Shown: positions 1 to 5,935 of the stretch, piece by piece
How positions within the stretch are numbered: position 1 is the stretch's first letter
Layout: the number at the start of each line of letters is the position of its first letter
From: a bacterium
GTDB lineage: Bacteria; UBP18; UBA7526
Direction of reading: 5' to 3'
DNA length: 8,844 nt
Assembly (NCBI GenBank): GCA_018903055.1
Contig: JAHIPW010000171.1
Span: forward strand, 1 to 8,844
The notes under the pieces: model-generated
The model's input: only the letters and a program-made list of their open reading frames with translations
Told to the model about the DNA's origin: nothing
The model's database searches: none
Position numbers and translations under genes: made by a program

Positions 1-1
1 A

Positions 2-568
2 GTAATAACTACAAAAGAGGAGGATTGGCGGAAGAAGTATGCTTCTTTGAGCGAGGAGATGGTTGGTTTAGGGGAGAAGATAGCCGAAAATGAGGGAGCG
101 ATTAGTGCCCTTTTGGTCAGAATAGAGAAGAGTGATGAAAAAGCAGAAAATTTTCGTAATCAAGCCAGTCAGGAATTAGTCACTTTGCAAAAGGGCTTCT
201 CTTCTCAACTAGAGAAGATCCAGAAAGATGTTGAGGAGAATAGCAAAAGAATATCTGAAATATCCCTTTCTTTGAACGAGATGAAAGATTTAACCAAGAC
301 GCTTAACGAAAAGTACGAGAGTAAATTAACCGCAATCTTGGATGAGATTAAGAAAGAGAATGAAAGGTTAATTAAGGAGATAGAAAGAGTAAAGAAAGGT
401 TCTACTCCCCAATTTCATATAGTAAAGGAAGGGGAGACCATCTCAGCCATTGCCAGTCTATATAAGGTTTCTCCGGAAGAGATTCTTAAAGTTAATCACA
501 TCTCTAATCCGAATAAGATATCTGTTGGCCAGAGATTGATTATTCCCGGAAAAGGGGAAGGGGGGTGA
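2..568 (+). CDS. Coiled-coil protein with C-terminal LysM domain (5' end outside window)
   Basis: This is probably a peptidoglycan-binding envelope protein. The reading frame is open back to base 2, so the gene begins upstream. The TTG at 47 has no special claim as a start, because the 15 codons before it read through without a stop. The visible 188 residues fall in two parts. Roughly residues 5-135 are rich in Glu, Lys, Leu and Ile with heptad-like spacing, as expected for a long coiled coil. Residues 138-183 are one LysM domain (FHIVKEGETISAIA, then a KVSPEEILKVN helix, then VGQRLIIPG). LysM binds N-acetylglucosamine-containing glycans such as peptidoglycan. No signal peptide or membrane segment can be seen because the N-terminus is missing. 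The stop lies 21 bases before tolQ, so it is likely co-transcribed with the Tol genes. It could play a CpoB/YbgF-like or Pal-like part there, but that is inference from position only. Confidence 0.85.
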   Translation, partial: VITTKEEDWRKKYASLSEEMVGLGEKIAENEGAISALLVRIEKSDEKAENFRNQASQELVTLQKGFSSQLEKIQKDVEENSKRISEISLSLNEMKDLTKTLNEKYESKLTAILDEIKKENERLIKEIERVKKGSTPQFHIVKEGETISAIASLYKVSPEEILKVNHISNPNKISVGQRLIIPGKGEGG

Positions 569-589
569 AAAGGAGAAAAAGGAGGCGCT

Positions 590-1027
590 ATGGAGATTCG
601 CTGGCTCCTTTCCCTTAATTTAATAGGTTGGTTTAGTAGAGGTATACTCATTATCCTCTTTATCCTCTCCTTTATTTCCTGGAAGATTATCTTCCAGAAA
701 CTATTTCACTTTCACCACATAAGAAGAGTGGCCAGAAAAAAACGAGTAAGCGATGGAGAACTCTTATCGTTAGAGAAAGGGCTACCACTTCTGGCTACCA
801 TAACCGCTCTTAGTCCCTTTTTGGGTCTTTTAGGAACGGTCTGGGGAATTCTTCTTATCTTTTCCCGTCTCCATTGGAATGTAGGCGGAGGACTGGAAGT
901 TATTGCTCCCGGAATAGCCCAGGCTCTTTTGACCACGGTTGCTGGATTATTGGTAGCGATTCCGGCCCTTTTCTTTTATAACTATTTTTCTACCGTTCTT
1001 CATTTCTTATCTCTGGAGAGAGAGTGA
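590..1027 (+). CDS. tolQ: TolQ/ExbB-family proton channel subunit, compact form
   Basis: This is the inner-membrane stator of the Tol energy-transducing motor, which with TolR turns proton flow into movement of TolA. The 145 residues contain three predicted membrane segments: about 16-37 (with the TolQ-like SWKIIFQK), 65-92 (LGLLGTVWGI) and 105-133 (IAPGIAQAL, then AGLLVAIPA). E. coli TolQ is about 230 residues. The shortfall is mostly the cytoplasmic loop between segments 1 and 2, here about 27 residues, plus a short C-terminus. Thr83 and Thr116 match ExbB Thr148 and Thr181 with identical 33-residue spacing. The position of ExbB Glu176 is Gln111. The ATG at 590 follows a strong GGAGG at 581-585. 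The stop overlaps the tolR start by 4 bases, which suggests translational coupling. TolQ is preferred over ExbB because tolB lies in the same run of genes. Confidence 0.9.
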   Translation: MEIRWLLSLNLIGWFSRGILIILFILSFISWKIIFQKLFHFHHIRRVARKKRVSDGELLSLEKGLPLLATITALSPFLGLLGTVWGILLIFSRLHWNVGGGLEVIAPGIAQALLTTVAGLLVAIPALFFYNYFSTVLHFLSLERE

Positions 1028-1428
1028 AGAAGCATAGAACGATTTCCTTCCCCCTAAGCGAGATTAATATTACCGCACTGGTGGATATTGCTCTTACCCT
1101 CTTGATTATCTTTGTAATCATCTCGCCTTTTATTAGCCAGGGTCTATCCCTTAATTTGCCCAAGGCAAGCGGGGAGAGTTTTCCCCTTAAGGAGAGAACG
1201 ATTATTGAGATTGACCAAAAGGGAAATATCTATTTAAGAGGGGTTCCCTTATCAATCTCTCAGATAAAAAAGAGGCTTTCTGCTCTTTACCTTCAGGAAC
1301 CTACGGCCGAGATAATTATTCGGGCAGACAAAGGTGTTCGTTATGAAAAAGTAATAGAAGTGATCGATGTCAGCCGGGAATCTGGCTTTTCTTCCATAGG
1401 ACTGGCCACTCTGCCTAAAGAGAAATAG
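1024..1428 (+). CDS. tolR: TolR/ExbD-family transport protein
   Basis: This is the partner of TolQ: a single-pass inner-membrane protein whose helix sits in the TolQ pore and whose periplasmic domain contacts peptidoglycan and TolA. The 134 residues are a normal family length. One membrane segment spans about 14-38. It contains Asp21 in ITALVDIALTLLIIF, which corresponds to the essential proton-carrying Asp of TolR/ExbD. The periplasmic part ends with the usual ADKGVRYEKVIEVIDVSRESGF pattern. The start is a GTG at 1024 inside the end of tolQ (GTGA overlap), and no other start fits the family N-terminus as well. The gene ends 6 bases before the next one. Confidence 0.93.
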   Translation: MKKHRTISFPLSEINITALVDIALTLLIIFVIISPFISQGLSLNLPKASGESFPLKERTIIEIDQKGNIYLRGVPLSISQIKKRLSALYLQEPTAEIIIRADKGVRYEKVIEVIDVSRESGFSSIGLATLPKEK

Positions 1429-1434
1429 TAAAAA

Positions 1435-2121
1435 ATGAGAAGTCTTACCCTTTCCTTTTCTCTCCATCTTTTAGCCGGTCTTTTACTCTTCTTTTCACCC
1501 TGGGCAAGACCTCATTTACCAGAGAAGATAAGGCCGGTCTTTTTAATTTCTCTGGGAAGGGCATCATCTCCCCTAGATACTTCTTTGTCCAAAAAGAGAG
1601 AAGAGAAGAGTAAAGTTTTAGAGAAGAAAGTACCTCCGATTGAAGAAGAGAAGGGTATAGAGATAATCCTGGGGAAAAGGGTTGAGGAGAGATTAAAGGA
1701 GATTGAGGCCAAGGGTCAAAAGTTAGAATATAGAGAAGAGAAGACAGAAAAAGAAGTAACTAAAGAGAGTCTCTCTTTAGAAGAGGCATCTGCCAGAATC
1801 TCCGAAGCAGGAGTCGAGGCTACAGTAATTTCCGAAGCCGGGTTTGTCTTTGGTTGGTATTTTACCCTTTTAGAGAAGAGGATTACAGAAGCTTGGCAAC
1901 CGCCCGCCGGCTCTTTAAGTACCGATAAAGAGGTTATCTTATCCTTTTCTCTCACCAGAGAGGGAAAGGTGAAGAATATCTTGATTAAGAAGAGTTCGGA
2001 CTTTCCCAGTTTTGACCACTCAGCCTTTAGGGCTATCGAAGATATAGTAGATTTGCCTCCTTTGCCTTCTATTTGGGATAAGGAAGAACTGCAGATAATC
2101 GTGACATTTAAAGCTCTTTAG
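1435..2121 (+). CDS. tolA: TolA/TonB-like energy transducer
   Basis: This protein probably carries force from the TolQ-TolR motor across the periplasm to TolB and the outer membrane. Its 228 residues have the expected three parts. An N-terminal anchor spans about 4-21. A charged Lys/Glu-rich linker spans about 50-120, with PP at 67-68. A TonB-C-type domain spans about 138-228 (TLLEKRITEAWQPP, then a REGKV turn, then DLPPLP). The anchor keeps Ser7-x3-His11-x6-Leu18, matching the first three positions of the SHLS motif with which TonB and TolA contact ExbB/TolQ. The final Ser is one residue early (Ser21). ISEAG occurs twice, at 122 and 132. The linker is shorter than in E. coli TolA (421 residues). 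Sequence alone would also allow the name TonB; tolA rests on gene order. The start at 1435 has only a weak AAAGAG upstream. Confidence 0.82.
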   Translation: MRSLTLSFSLHLLAGLLLFFSPWARPHLPEKIRPVFLISLGRASSPLDTSLSKKREEKSKVLEKKVPPIEEEKGIEIILGKRVEERLKEIEAKGQKLEYREEKTEKEVTKESLSLEEASARISEAGVEATVISEAGFVFGWYFTLLEKRITEAWQPPAGSLSTDKEVILSFSLTREGKVKNILIKKSSDFPSFDHSAFRAIEDIVDLPPLPSIWDKEELQIIVTFKAL

Positions 2122-2130
2122 GAATATAAG

Positions 2131-3351
2131 ATGAAAAATCAGATGTCACTAAAGCAAAGTTTTCCTTTTATCATTGGGATTTGTTCATTGGTTATCGGGA
2201 TTTGCGTTTTATACCCTGGTGCACTTTTTTGCCAGGAGGTCTACTTAGAAGTTACTAAAGAGGTAGCGCCAAAGATCAGGATAAATATTTCTTTAGAGGG
2301 AAAAGAGGTTACTCAAGTTCTTGCTTCAGATTTGGAAAGGAGCGGTTATTTTAAGCTTACTTCCCAGGAAGAAGCAGAGATTATCTTAAAAGGGGAATGT
2401 CAGCAGATAAAAGAGGAGATAGTTGCCGAAGTAAGCCTCTTCTCTATTAACCAAACCTCTCCCTTTTATCTCCTAAAAGGAAGGGATGGGGATGAACGGA
2501 GGCTAGCTCACAGGTTGGCTAATCAAGTAGTGGAAAGGCTTACCGGTAAAAAGGGAATAGCGCTTAGCAAAATTGTAGCTAATTACCAGACGGAAAAAAG
2601 GAAAGAGATTGTACTTTTCGATTATGATGGAGCAAATGAAAGGTTGATTACTACTGACTACAGTTTGAACCTTTTCCCCAGATTTTCACCGGACAATGCT
2701 TCTCTCCTCTATACCAGTTATCTGCGCTACTGGCCAGAGGTTATCTTACATCATCTTAATACCGGCAAAAGGGAGATTGTTGCTTCCTACCCCGGTTTAA
2801 ATAGTGCCTCTTCCTTCAGTCTAGACGGGAAGCATATTCTTCTTACTTTAAGCAAGGACGGCAATCCAGAAATATATCTTTTAATTTTAGCTAACCGCAA
2901 ATTGGAAAGGTTAACCAGAAATCAAGCCATTGATACTTCCTCTATCTTTCTACCTGACGGTAACAGTATTATCTTTGTCTCTGATCGCTCAGGTTCCCCA
3001 CAGATTTACCGACTCAACCTAAAAGATAATTCCTTAAAAAGAATGACCTTTGAAGGTTCTTATAATACCTCTCCCGCCATCTCTCCTTCCGGAGATTATC
3101 TTGCCTATGCTTCACGAGTAAGTAATCAGATAGAAATCTTTCTCTTGGAGATGAAGAGTGGCGATAGTTTCTGTCTGACTTCGGGTCCGGGAAATAAAGA
3201 GGACCCATCCTTTGCTCCTGACGGTCGTCACCTGGTCTTTACGCTAACCAAAGACTATTCTTCTAACCTTTATATGCTTGACATTTTTAGTAGAGAAATT
3301 TATCCTATCACTACTAAAGGAGGTTATAGTAGCCCTAATTGGAGCAAATAA
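2131..3351 (+). CDS. tolB: TolB, periplasmic beta-propeller protein of the Tol system
   Basis: TolB is a periplasmic protein that works between TolA and the outer-membrane lipoprotein Pal during envelope constriction. The 406 residues compare with about 430 in E. coli. Residues 1-35 form an N-terminal export signal with Lys2 and Lys8 followed by a long hydrophobic run. The cleavage site is not a clean AXA. Residues about 36-150 are the TolB N-terminal domain, and about 155-406 are PD40/WD40-like propeller blades (FSPDNASLLYTS, LPDGNSIIFVSDRSG, then NTSPAISPSGDYLAY). The hydrophobic core of the signal is encoded by 7-base repeats, described separately. The start lies 9 bases after the tolA stop with AGGA at 2120-2123. 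No pal follows; the next gene is ftsL. Confidence 0.93.
   Translation: MKNQMSLKQSFPFIIGICSLVIGICVLYPGALFCQEVYLEVTKEVAPKIRINISLEGKEVTQVLASDLERSGYFKLTSQEEAEIILKGECQQIKEEIVAEVSLFSINQTSPFYLLKGRDGDERRLAHRLANQVVERLTGKKGIALSKIVANYQTEKRKEIVLFDYDGANERLITTDYSLNLFPRFSPDNASLLYTSYLRYWPEVILHHLNTGKREIVASYPGLNSASSFSLDGKHILLTLSKDGNPEIYLLILANRKLERLTRNQAIDTSSIFLPDGNSIIFVSDRSGSPQIYRLNLKDNSLKRMTFEGSYNTSPAISPSGDYLAYASRVSNQIEIFLLEMKSGDSFCLTSGPGNKEDPSFAPDGRHLVFTLTKDYSSNLYMLDIFSREIYPITTKGGYSSPNWSK
2171..2205 (+). repeat. Heptamer array encoding the TolB signal-peptide core
   Basis: Five successive 7-mers can be read in the pattern A-B-A-A'-B'. TCATTGG is at 2171-2177 and 2185-2191, and TTATCGG at 2192-2198. GATTTGT is at 2178-2184, and GATTTGC at 2199-2205. 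This also creates an 11-base direct repeat (10 of 11 identical) spaced 21 bases apart, which is exactly seven codons. The protein therefore reads IGIC twice, at residues 15-18 and 22-25. The array lies wholly within the hydrophobic part of the export signal, where sequence constraint is low. Confidence 0.65.
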
Positions 3352-3372
3352 ATACCGCTTATGTCGGATTTT

Positions 3373-3404
3373 TTGCAAAACCAGATGTTCTGATAATCTA
3401 TAAT
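3373..3404 (+). promoter_or_regulatory. Possible promoter for the ftsL-ftsI-murE run
   Basis: A perfect consensus -10 hexamer TATAAT lies at 3399-3404. The best -35 candidate is TTGCAA at 3373-3378 (4 of 6), but the 20-base spacer is longer than the usual 17. If used, transcription would start near 3411. The leader would then contain the whole 3421-3491 hairpin region immediately ahead of the ftsL ribosome-binding site. This rests on pattern only. Confidence 0.35.
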
Positions 3405-3491
3405 TTCACTGTTCACTCCCGAGCGAGATCCTTCGCTATACTCAGGATCGCCCAGTCCTGAGGAGCGAAGCGACGAAGGGCGAAGCGAGGG
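3405..3491 (+). repeat. Composite repeat element between tolB and ftsL
   Basis: The element opens with two 7-mers, TTCACTG and TTCACTC (3405-3418), then CCCGAGCGA. A GC-rich structured core follows, ending in GCGAAGCGAGGG (3480-3491). Bases 3408-3426 are identical over 19 bases to 5905-5923 before murE, and 3484-3491 equal 5924-5931. The 57 bases at 3427-3483 are therefore extra here, flanked by GCGA at 3423-3426 and 3480-3483. Inside, CTTCGCT (3431-3437) pairs with AGCGAAG (3464-3470), and CTCAGGA (3441-3447) pairs with TCCTGAG (3456-3462), giving a stacked long hairpin. An alternative pairing is GATCCT (3427-3432) with AGGATC (3444-3449). The rest of the spacer, 3352-3404, holds only the possible promoter. 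Confidence 0.75.
3483..3491 (+). promoter_or_regulatory. Repeat-derived ribosome-binding site of ftsL
   Basis: AAGCGAGGG ends 4 bases before the ATG at 3496. Its GAGG can pair with the 3' end of 16S rRNA at normal spacing. The 9-mer is the terminal part of the composite repeat, so the repeat itself appears to provide the translation signal and supports 3496 as the start. Confidence 0.65.
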
Positions 3492-3495
3492 TAAT

Positions 3496-3870
3496 ATGGG
3501 AAGGATATTACAGAGGGGCTATTACGAGATTCCCGGTCTTTCCCAGAAGAAGAGGGTAAGATTTAGGATTAAAGGGCTCCTCATATATCTTGGCCACACC
3601 TTACTCATCGTATCCCTCATCTTCTTCTATCTCTGGCAGCACCTCCGGATTAAAGAGCTCGGTTATGAATTGGGGAAGAAAGAGAAAGAGAGAAAGGCCC
3701 TAATGGATAGGAATCGAGAAATAGAGATTAAAGTTTCGCGCCTAAGATCTCTGGGAAGGATAGAAGAGATCGCTCGATCTCGTCTGGGTCTTGAATTATC
3801 AAAGGAGGGCGAGATCATTCTCTTGGATATCACTCCTCTTAGGGAAAAACAGGGAGAAGTGAGAAAGTGA
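3496..3870 (+). CDS. ftsL: FtsL-like septum formation initiator protein
   Basis: This is a small bitopic division protein of the FtsL/DivIC type. FtsL works with FtsB and FtsQ to activate FtsW-FtsI septal synthesis. Of 124 residues, about 1-26 are a basic cytoplasmic tail and 27-48 a single membrane helix (LLIYLGHTLLIVSLIFFYLW). Residues about 51-84 are a Lys/Glu-rich periplasmic coiled coil. The family-typical segment RLRSLGRIEEIARSRLGL lies at 82-99. Position directly before ftsI, in the dcw order, supports FtsL over FtsB. The last residues, EVRK, and the TGA stop lie within an 8-base periodic repeat. The start is set by the AAGCGAGGG ribosome-binding site. The usual upstream dcw neighbours mraZ and rsmH are missing. 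Confidence 0.85.
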   Translation: MGRILQRGYYEIPGLSQKKRVRFRIKGLLIYLGHTLLIVSLIFFYLWQHLRIKELGYELGKKEKERKALMDRNREIEIKVSRLRSLGRIEEIARSRLGLELSKEGEIILLDITPLREKQGEVRK

Positions 3871-3889
3871 AAAAGTGAGAAAGCGAGGG
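3859..3889 (+). repeat. Octamer array spanning the ftsL stop and ftsI ribosome-binding site
   Basis: The 8-base period is clear: GTGAGAAA (3859), GTGAAAAA (3867), GTGAGAAA (3875), then GCGAGGG (3883-3889). The ftsL stop codon TGA (3868-3870) is in the second unit. The last unit grades into the AAGCGAGGG sequence that precedes the ftsI start. Confidence 0.75.
3881..3889 (+). promoter_or_regulatory. Repeat-derived ribosome-binding site of ftsI
   Basis: AAGCGAGGG ends 4 bases before the ATG at 3894, the same 9-mer and spacing as before ftsL and murE. It lies at the end of the octamer array, without the GC-rich core found in the other two places. Confidence 0.65.
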
Positions 3890-3893
3890 TAGA

Positions 3894-5849
3894 ATGTTTG
3901 AAAAGGGCCAGAGAATTCGGGCCAGTCTGATCTTCTTCTTTCTCTTTGCCTTTCTTCTTACTTTAACTATTCGCCTTGCCTATCTCCAGATAGTTAGATC
4001 ACCGGAACTACAAGGGAAGGCCCAGAACCGATGGAAGCCCATCAAGATCGAGCCCCAGCGAGGGATAATCTATGATAGGAGGATGCGCAAGTTAGCAATA
4101 AGTCTTTCCTTAAATTCTCTCTATGCTCGCCCGAAAGAAATAGAAAATAAAGAGAAAATAGCAGAAAAACTCTCCTTAATTTTGAAGAAGAATCCCTCCC
4201 CAATCTTAGAGAAACTTAATAGAGAGAAAAACTTTGTCTGGCTGGCGAGGAAGATACCGAAAGATTTGGCAGAAGAGATTAAAGGGCTTAACATCGAGGG
4301 AATTGGCTTAACAGAAGAGAGTAAACGCCTCTATCCCAAAGGATCTTTCGCCTGTCACCTGTTGGGTTTTGCCGGACTTGATGACCAGGGCCTGGAAGGA
4401 ATAGAGCTTCTCTATAATCAGTATATTAAGGGGACACCGGGCTGGATCTTGAGTACCCGCGATGCTCGGGGAAGGAGTGTCTTATCCGGAGAGTATCGCT
4501 TCTATCCTCCCTCTGGCGGCTATGATATTATTCTCACCATAGACGAGTCCATCCAGCATATTGCGGAGAGGGAACTGGAGAAGGTCTATAAGGAACAAGG
4601 AGCAAGGAGTGCCACCATCATCGTCATGGATCCCAAGACGGGTGAGGTGCTGGCCCTGGCCAATCAGCCCTCCTACGACCTCAATAGATTTGAGGACTAT
4701 CCCTCTTATATATGGCGCAACCAGGCAGTAACTGATCTCTTTGAGCCTGGCTCGTCATTAAAGATCGTTACTGCTGCCGCTGCCCTGGCAGAGGATGTGG
4801 TAAAATATGAAGATAGGTTCTACTGTGAGAACGGCGTCCTGCGCGTCTCTAAAGACCATGTGGTCCACGACATCAATAAGTATGAGTGGCTTACTTTTTC
4901 GGAAGTGATAGAGAAATCCTCCAATATAGGAACCATTAAGCTTGGTCAGAGGCTGGGCCCTTTAAAGCTCTATGAATACCTGCGTTCCTTTGGTTTCGGC
5001 TCCCTGACGGGAGTCGACCTTCCGGGGGAAGTGAGGGGAATTTTGAGGAAACCAAGGGAATGGTCAGACCTCTCTATGGCTGCCTTACCCATCGGCCAGG
5101 AGATCTCGGTCACCGCTATTCAGCTCGCTACTGCTGCCAGCGCCATAGCCAATGGGGGTGTCTTGGTGAGACCCCGGGTAGTAAAGGCCGTTGTCTCCAA
5201 GGAGGGTAGGGTAGTAAAGGAGTTTGAGCCCACCTCTATTCGGCGAGTCATCTCCCAGGAGACGGCCTATAGGCTCACCGATATCCTCAAAGGGGTGACA
5301 CTTAAGGGTACGGGCACCAGGGCCCAGGTTCCGGGTTATGAAGTAGCAGGAAAGACGGGCACCGCCCAGAAGATAGACCCTAAAACCAAGAAGTATAGCC
5401 AGGATAAGACGACGGCCACCTTCCTCGGCTGGGTTCCAGCCGATGATCCCAGGATTCTCATTTTGGTAGTGGTCGATGAGCCGAAGGGCCTCCCCTATGA
5501 AGGAAGAATGGTTCGCTATGGAGGTCTGATTGCTGCTCCAGTCTTCAAGGAAGTGGCCCAGAGGACCCTTCGCTACCTGAACGTCCCTCCCGGGAAGAGT
5601 CCTACGGGGGAGATTATAAGGGTGAGCCTCTCTGATATGGATCTAAGAGTACAAGAGATCGAGATTGAAAGCAGAGAAAAGATGCCGGACCTAAATGAAA
5701 AGAGTATGAGAGAAACATTTCGCATCTTGAGTAATTATGATCTGAAGCCAAACTTCATTGGCAGCGGTCAAGTGATGAGACATGACCCACCACCCGAGAG
5801 TCCTTTAGAAGGAATCAAGGAGTGTACCGTCTGGTTTGCATCCCGGTAG
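3894..5849 (+). CDS. ftsI: FtsI-type class B penicillin-binding protein with PASTA tail
   Basis: This is a peptidoglycan D,D-transpeptidase that cross-links septal peptidoglycan beside FtsW. The 651 residues begin with a short cytoplasmic tail and one membrane helix at about 11-31. A PBP dimerisation domain follows (RGIIYDR at 56-62), then the transpeptidase domain at about 215-560. All three catalytic motifs are intact: Ser287-x-x-Lys290 in FEPGSSLK, Ser342-Ser-Asn344, and Lys487-Thr-Gly-Thr490. Residues 596-651 (from KMPDL) resemble one PASTA domain, a module that can bind muropeptides. PASTA tails are commoner on PBPs of Gram-positives and on SpoVD, so one in a Tol-bearing cell is notable. 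FtsI is preferred over SpoVD or PBP2 because of the dcw context between ftsL and murE. GC is visibly higher than in the tol genes. Confidence 0.93.
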   Translation: MFEKGQRIRASLIFFFLFAFLLTLTIRLAYLQIVRSPELQGKAQNRWKPIKIEPQRGIIYDRRMRKLAISLSLNSLYARPKEIENKEKIAEKLSLILKKNPSPILEKLNREKNFVWLARKIPKDLAEEIKGLNIEGIGLTEESKRLYPKGSFACHLLGFAGLDDQGLEGIELLYNQYIKGTPGWILSTRDARGRSVLSGEYRFYPPSGGYDIILTIDESIQHIAERELEKVYKEQGARSATIIVMDPKTGEVLALANQPSYDLNRFEDYPSYIWRNQAVTDLFEPGSSLKIVTAAAALAEDVVKYEDRFYCENGVLRVSKDHVVHDINKYEWLTFSEVIEKSSNIGTIKLGQRLGPLKLYEYLRSFGFGSLTGVDLPGEVRGILRKPREWSDLSMAALPIGQEISVTAIQLATAASAIANGGVLVRPRVVKAVVSKEGRVVKEFEPTSIRRVISQETAYRLTDILKGVTLKGTGTRAQVPGYEVAGKTGTAQKIDPKTKKYSQDKTTATFLGWVPADDPRILILVVVDEPKGLPYEGRMVRYGGLIAAPVFKEVAQRTLRYLNVPPGKSPTGEIIRVSLSDMDLRVQEIEIESREKMPDLNEKSMRETFRILSNYDLKPNFIGSGQVMRHDPPPESPLEGIKECTVWFASR

Positions 5850-5888
5850 GGTTAAACACTGAACGGCAAAGTTTGTAGTAACCAGTTT

Positions 5889-5931
5889 TAACTGTACACT
5901 GTAAACTGTTCACTCCCGAGCGAAGCGAGGG
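5889..5931 (+). repeat. Heptamer array and GAGCGAAGCGAG core before murE
   Basis: Four 7-base units run from 5889: TAACTGT, ACACTGT, AAACTGT and TCACTCC, followed by the core at 5917-5931. GAGCGAAGCGAG (5918-5929) reads the same forwards and backwards on one strand (a mirror repeat). It contains GCGAAGC, a sequence known to form an unusually stable single-strand DNA mini-hairpin. This is the simple form of the element that is interrupted by 57 bases before ftsL. The remainder of the ftsI-murE spacer (5850-5888) shows nothing else recognisable. Confidence 0.75.
5923..5931 (+). promoter_or_regulatory. Repeat-derived ribosome-binding site of murE
   Basis: AAGCGAGGG ends 4 bases before the ATG at 5936. 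It is the third copy with identical sequence and spacing, and it is part of the repeat core. It fixes the murE start, which agrees with the usual N-terminus of the family. Confidence 0.65.
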
Positions 5932-5935
5932 CGAG

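Noticed and set aside
47-568. TTG at 47 as the true start of the LysM gene
   Set aside because: The same frame is open to base 2 with plausible coding residues and no ribosome-binding site fits the TTG, so the gene is cut by the window edge.
2227-2235. Lipobox in TolB (ALFC)
   Set aside because: Phe directly before Cys does not fit the lipobox, where a small residue is needed. TolB is normally a soluble periplasmic protein.
3353-3374. Intrinsic terminator after tolB (CCG...CGG then T-run)
   Set aside because: The stem is only three pairs, too weak despite the run of T.
3427-3483. The 57-base extra segment and a 57-base spacing of heptamers in murF as the same element
   Set aside because: The lengths agree (7797 to 7854 is also 57) but the core sequences differ, so the equal length may be coincidence.
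3421-3491. Riboswitch or protein-binding leader before ftsL
   Set aside because: There is a strong hairpin but no known riboswitch pattern, and matching parts occur at murE as a repeat.
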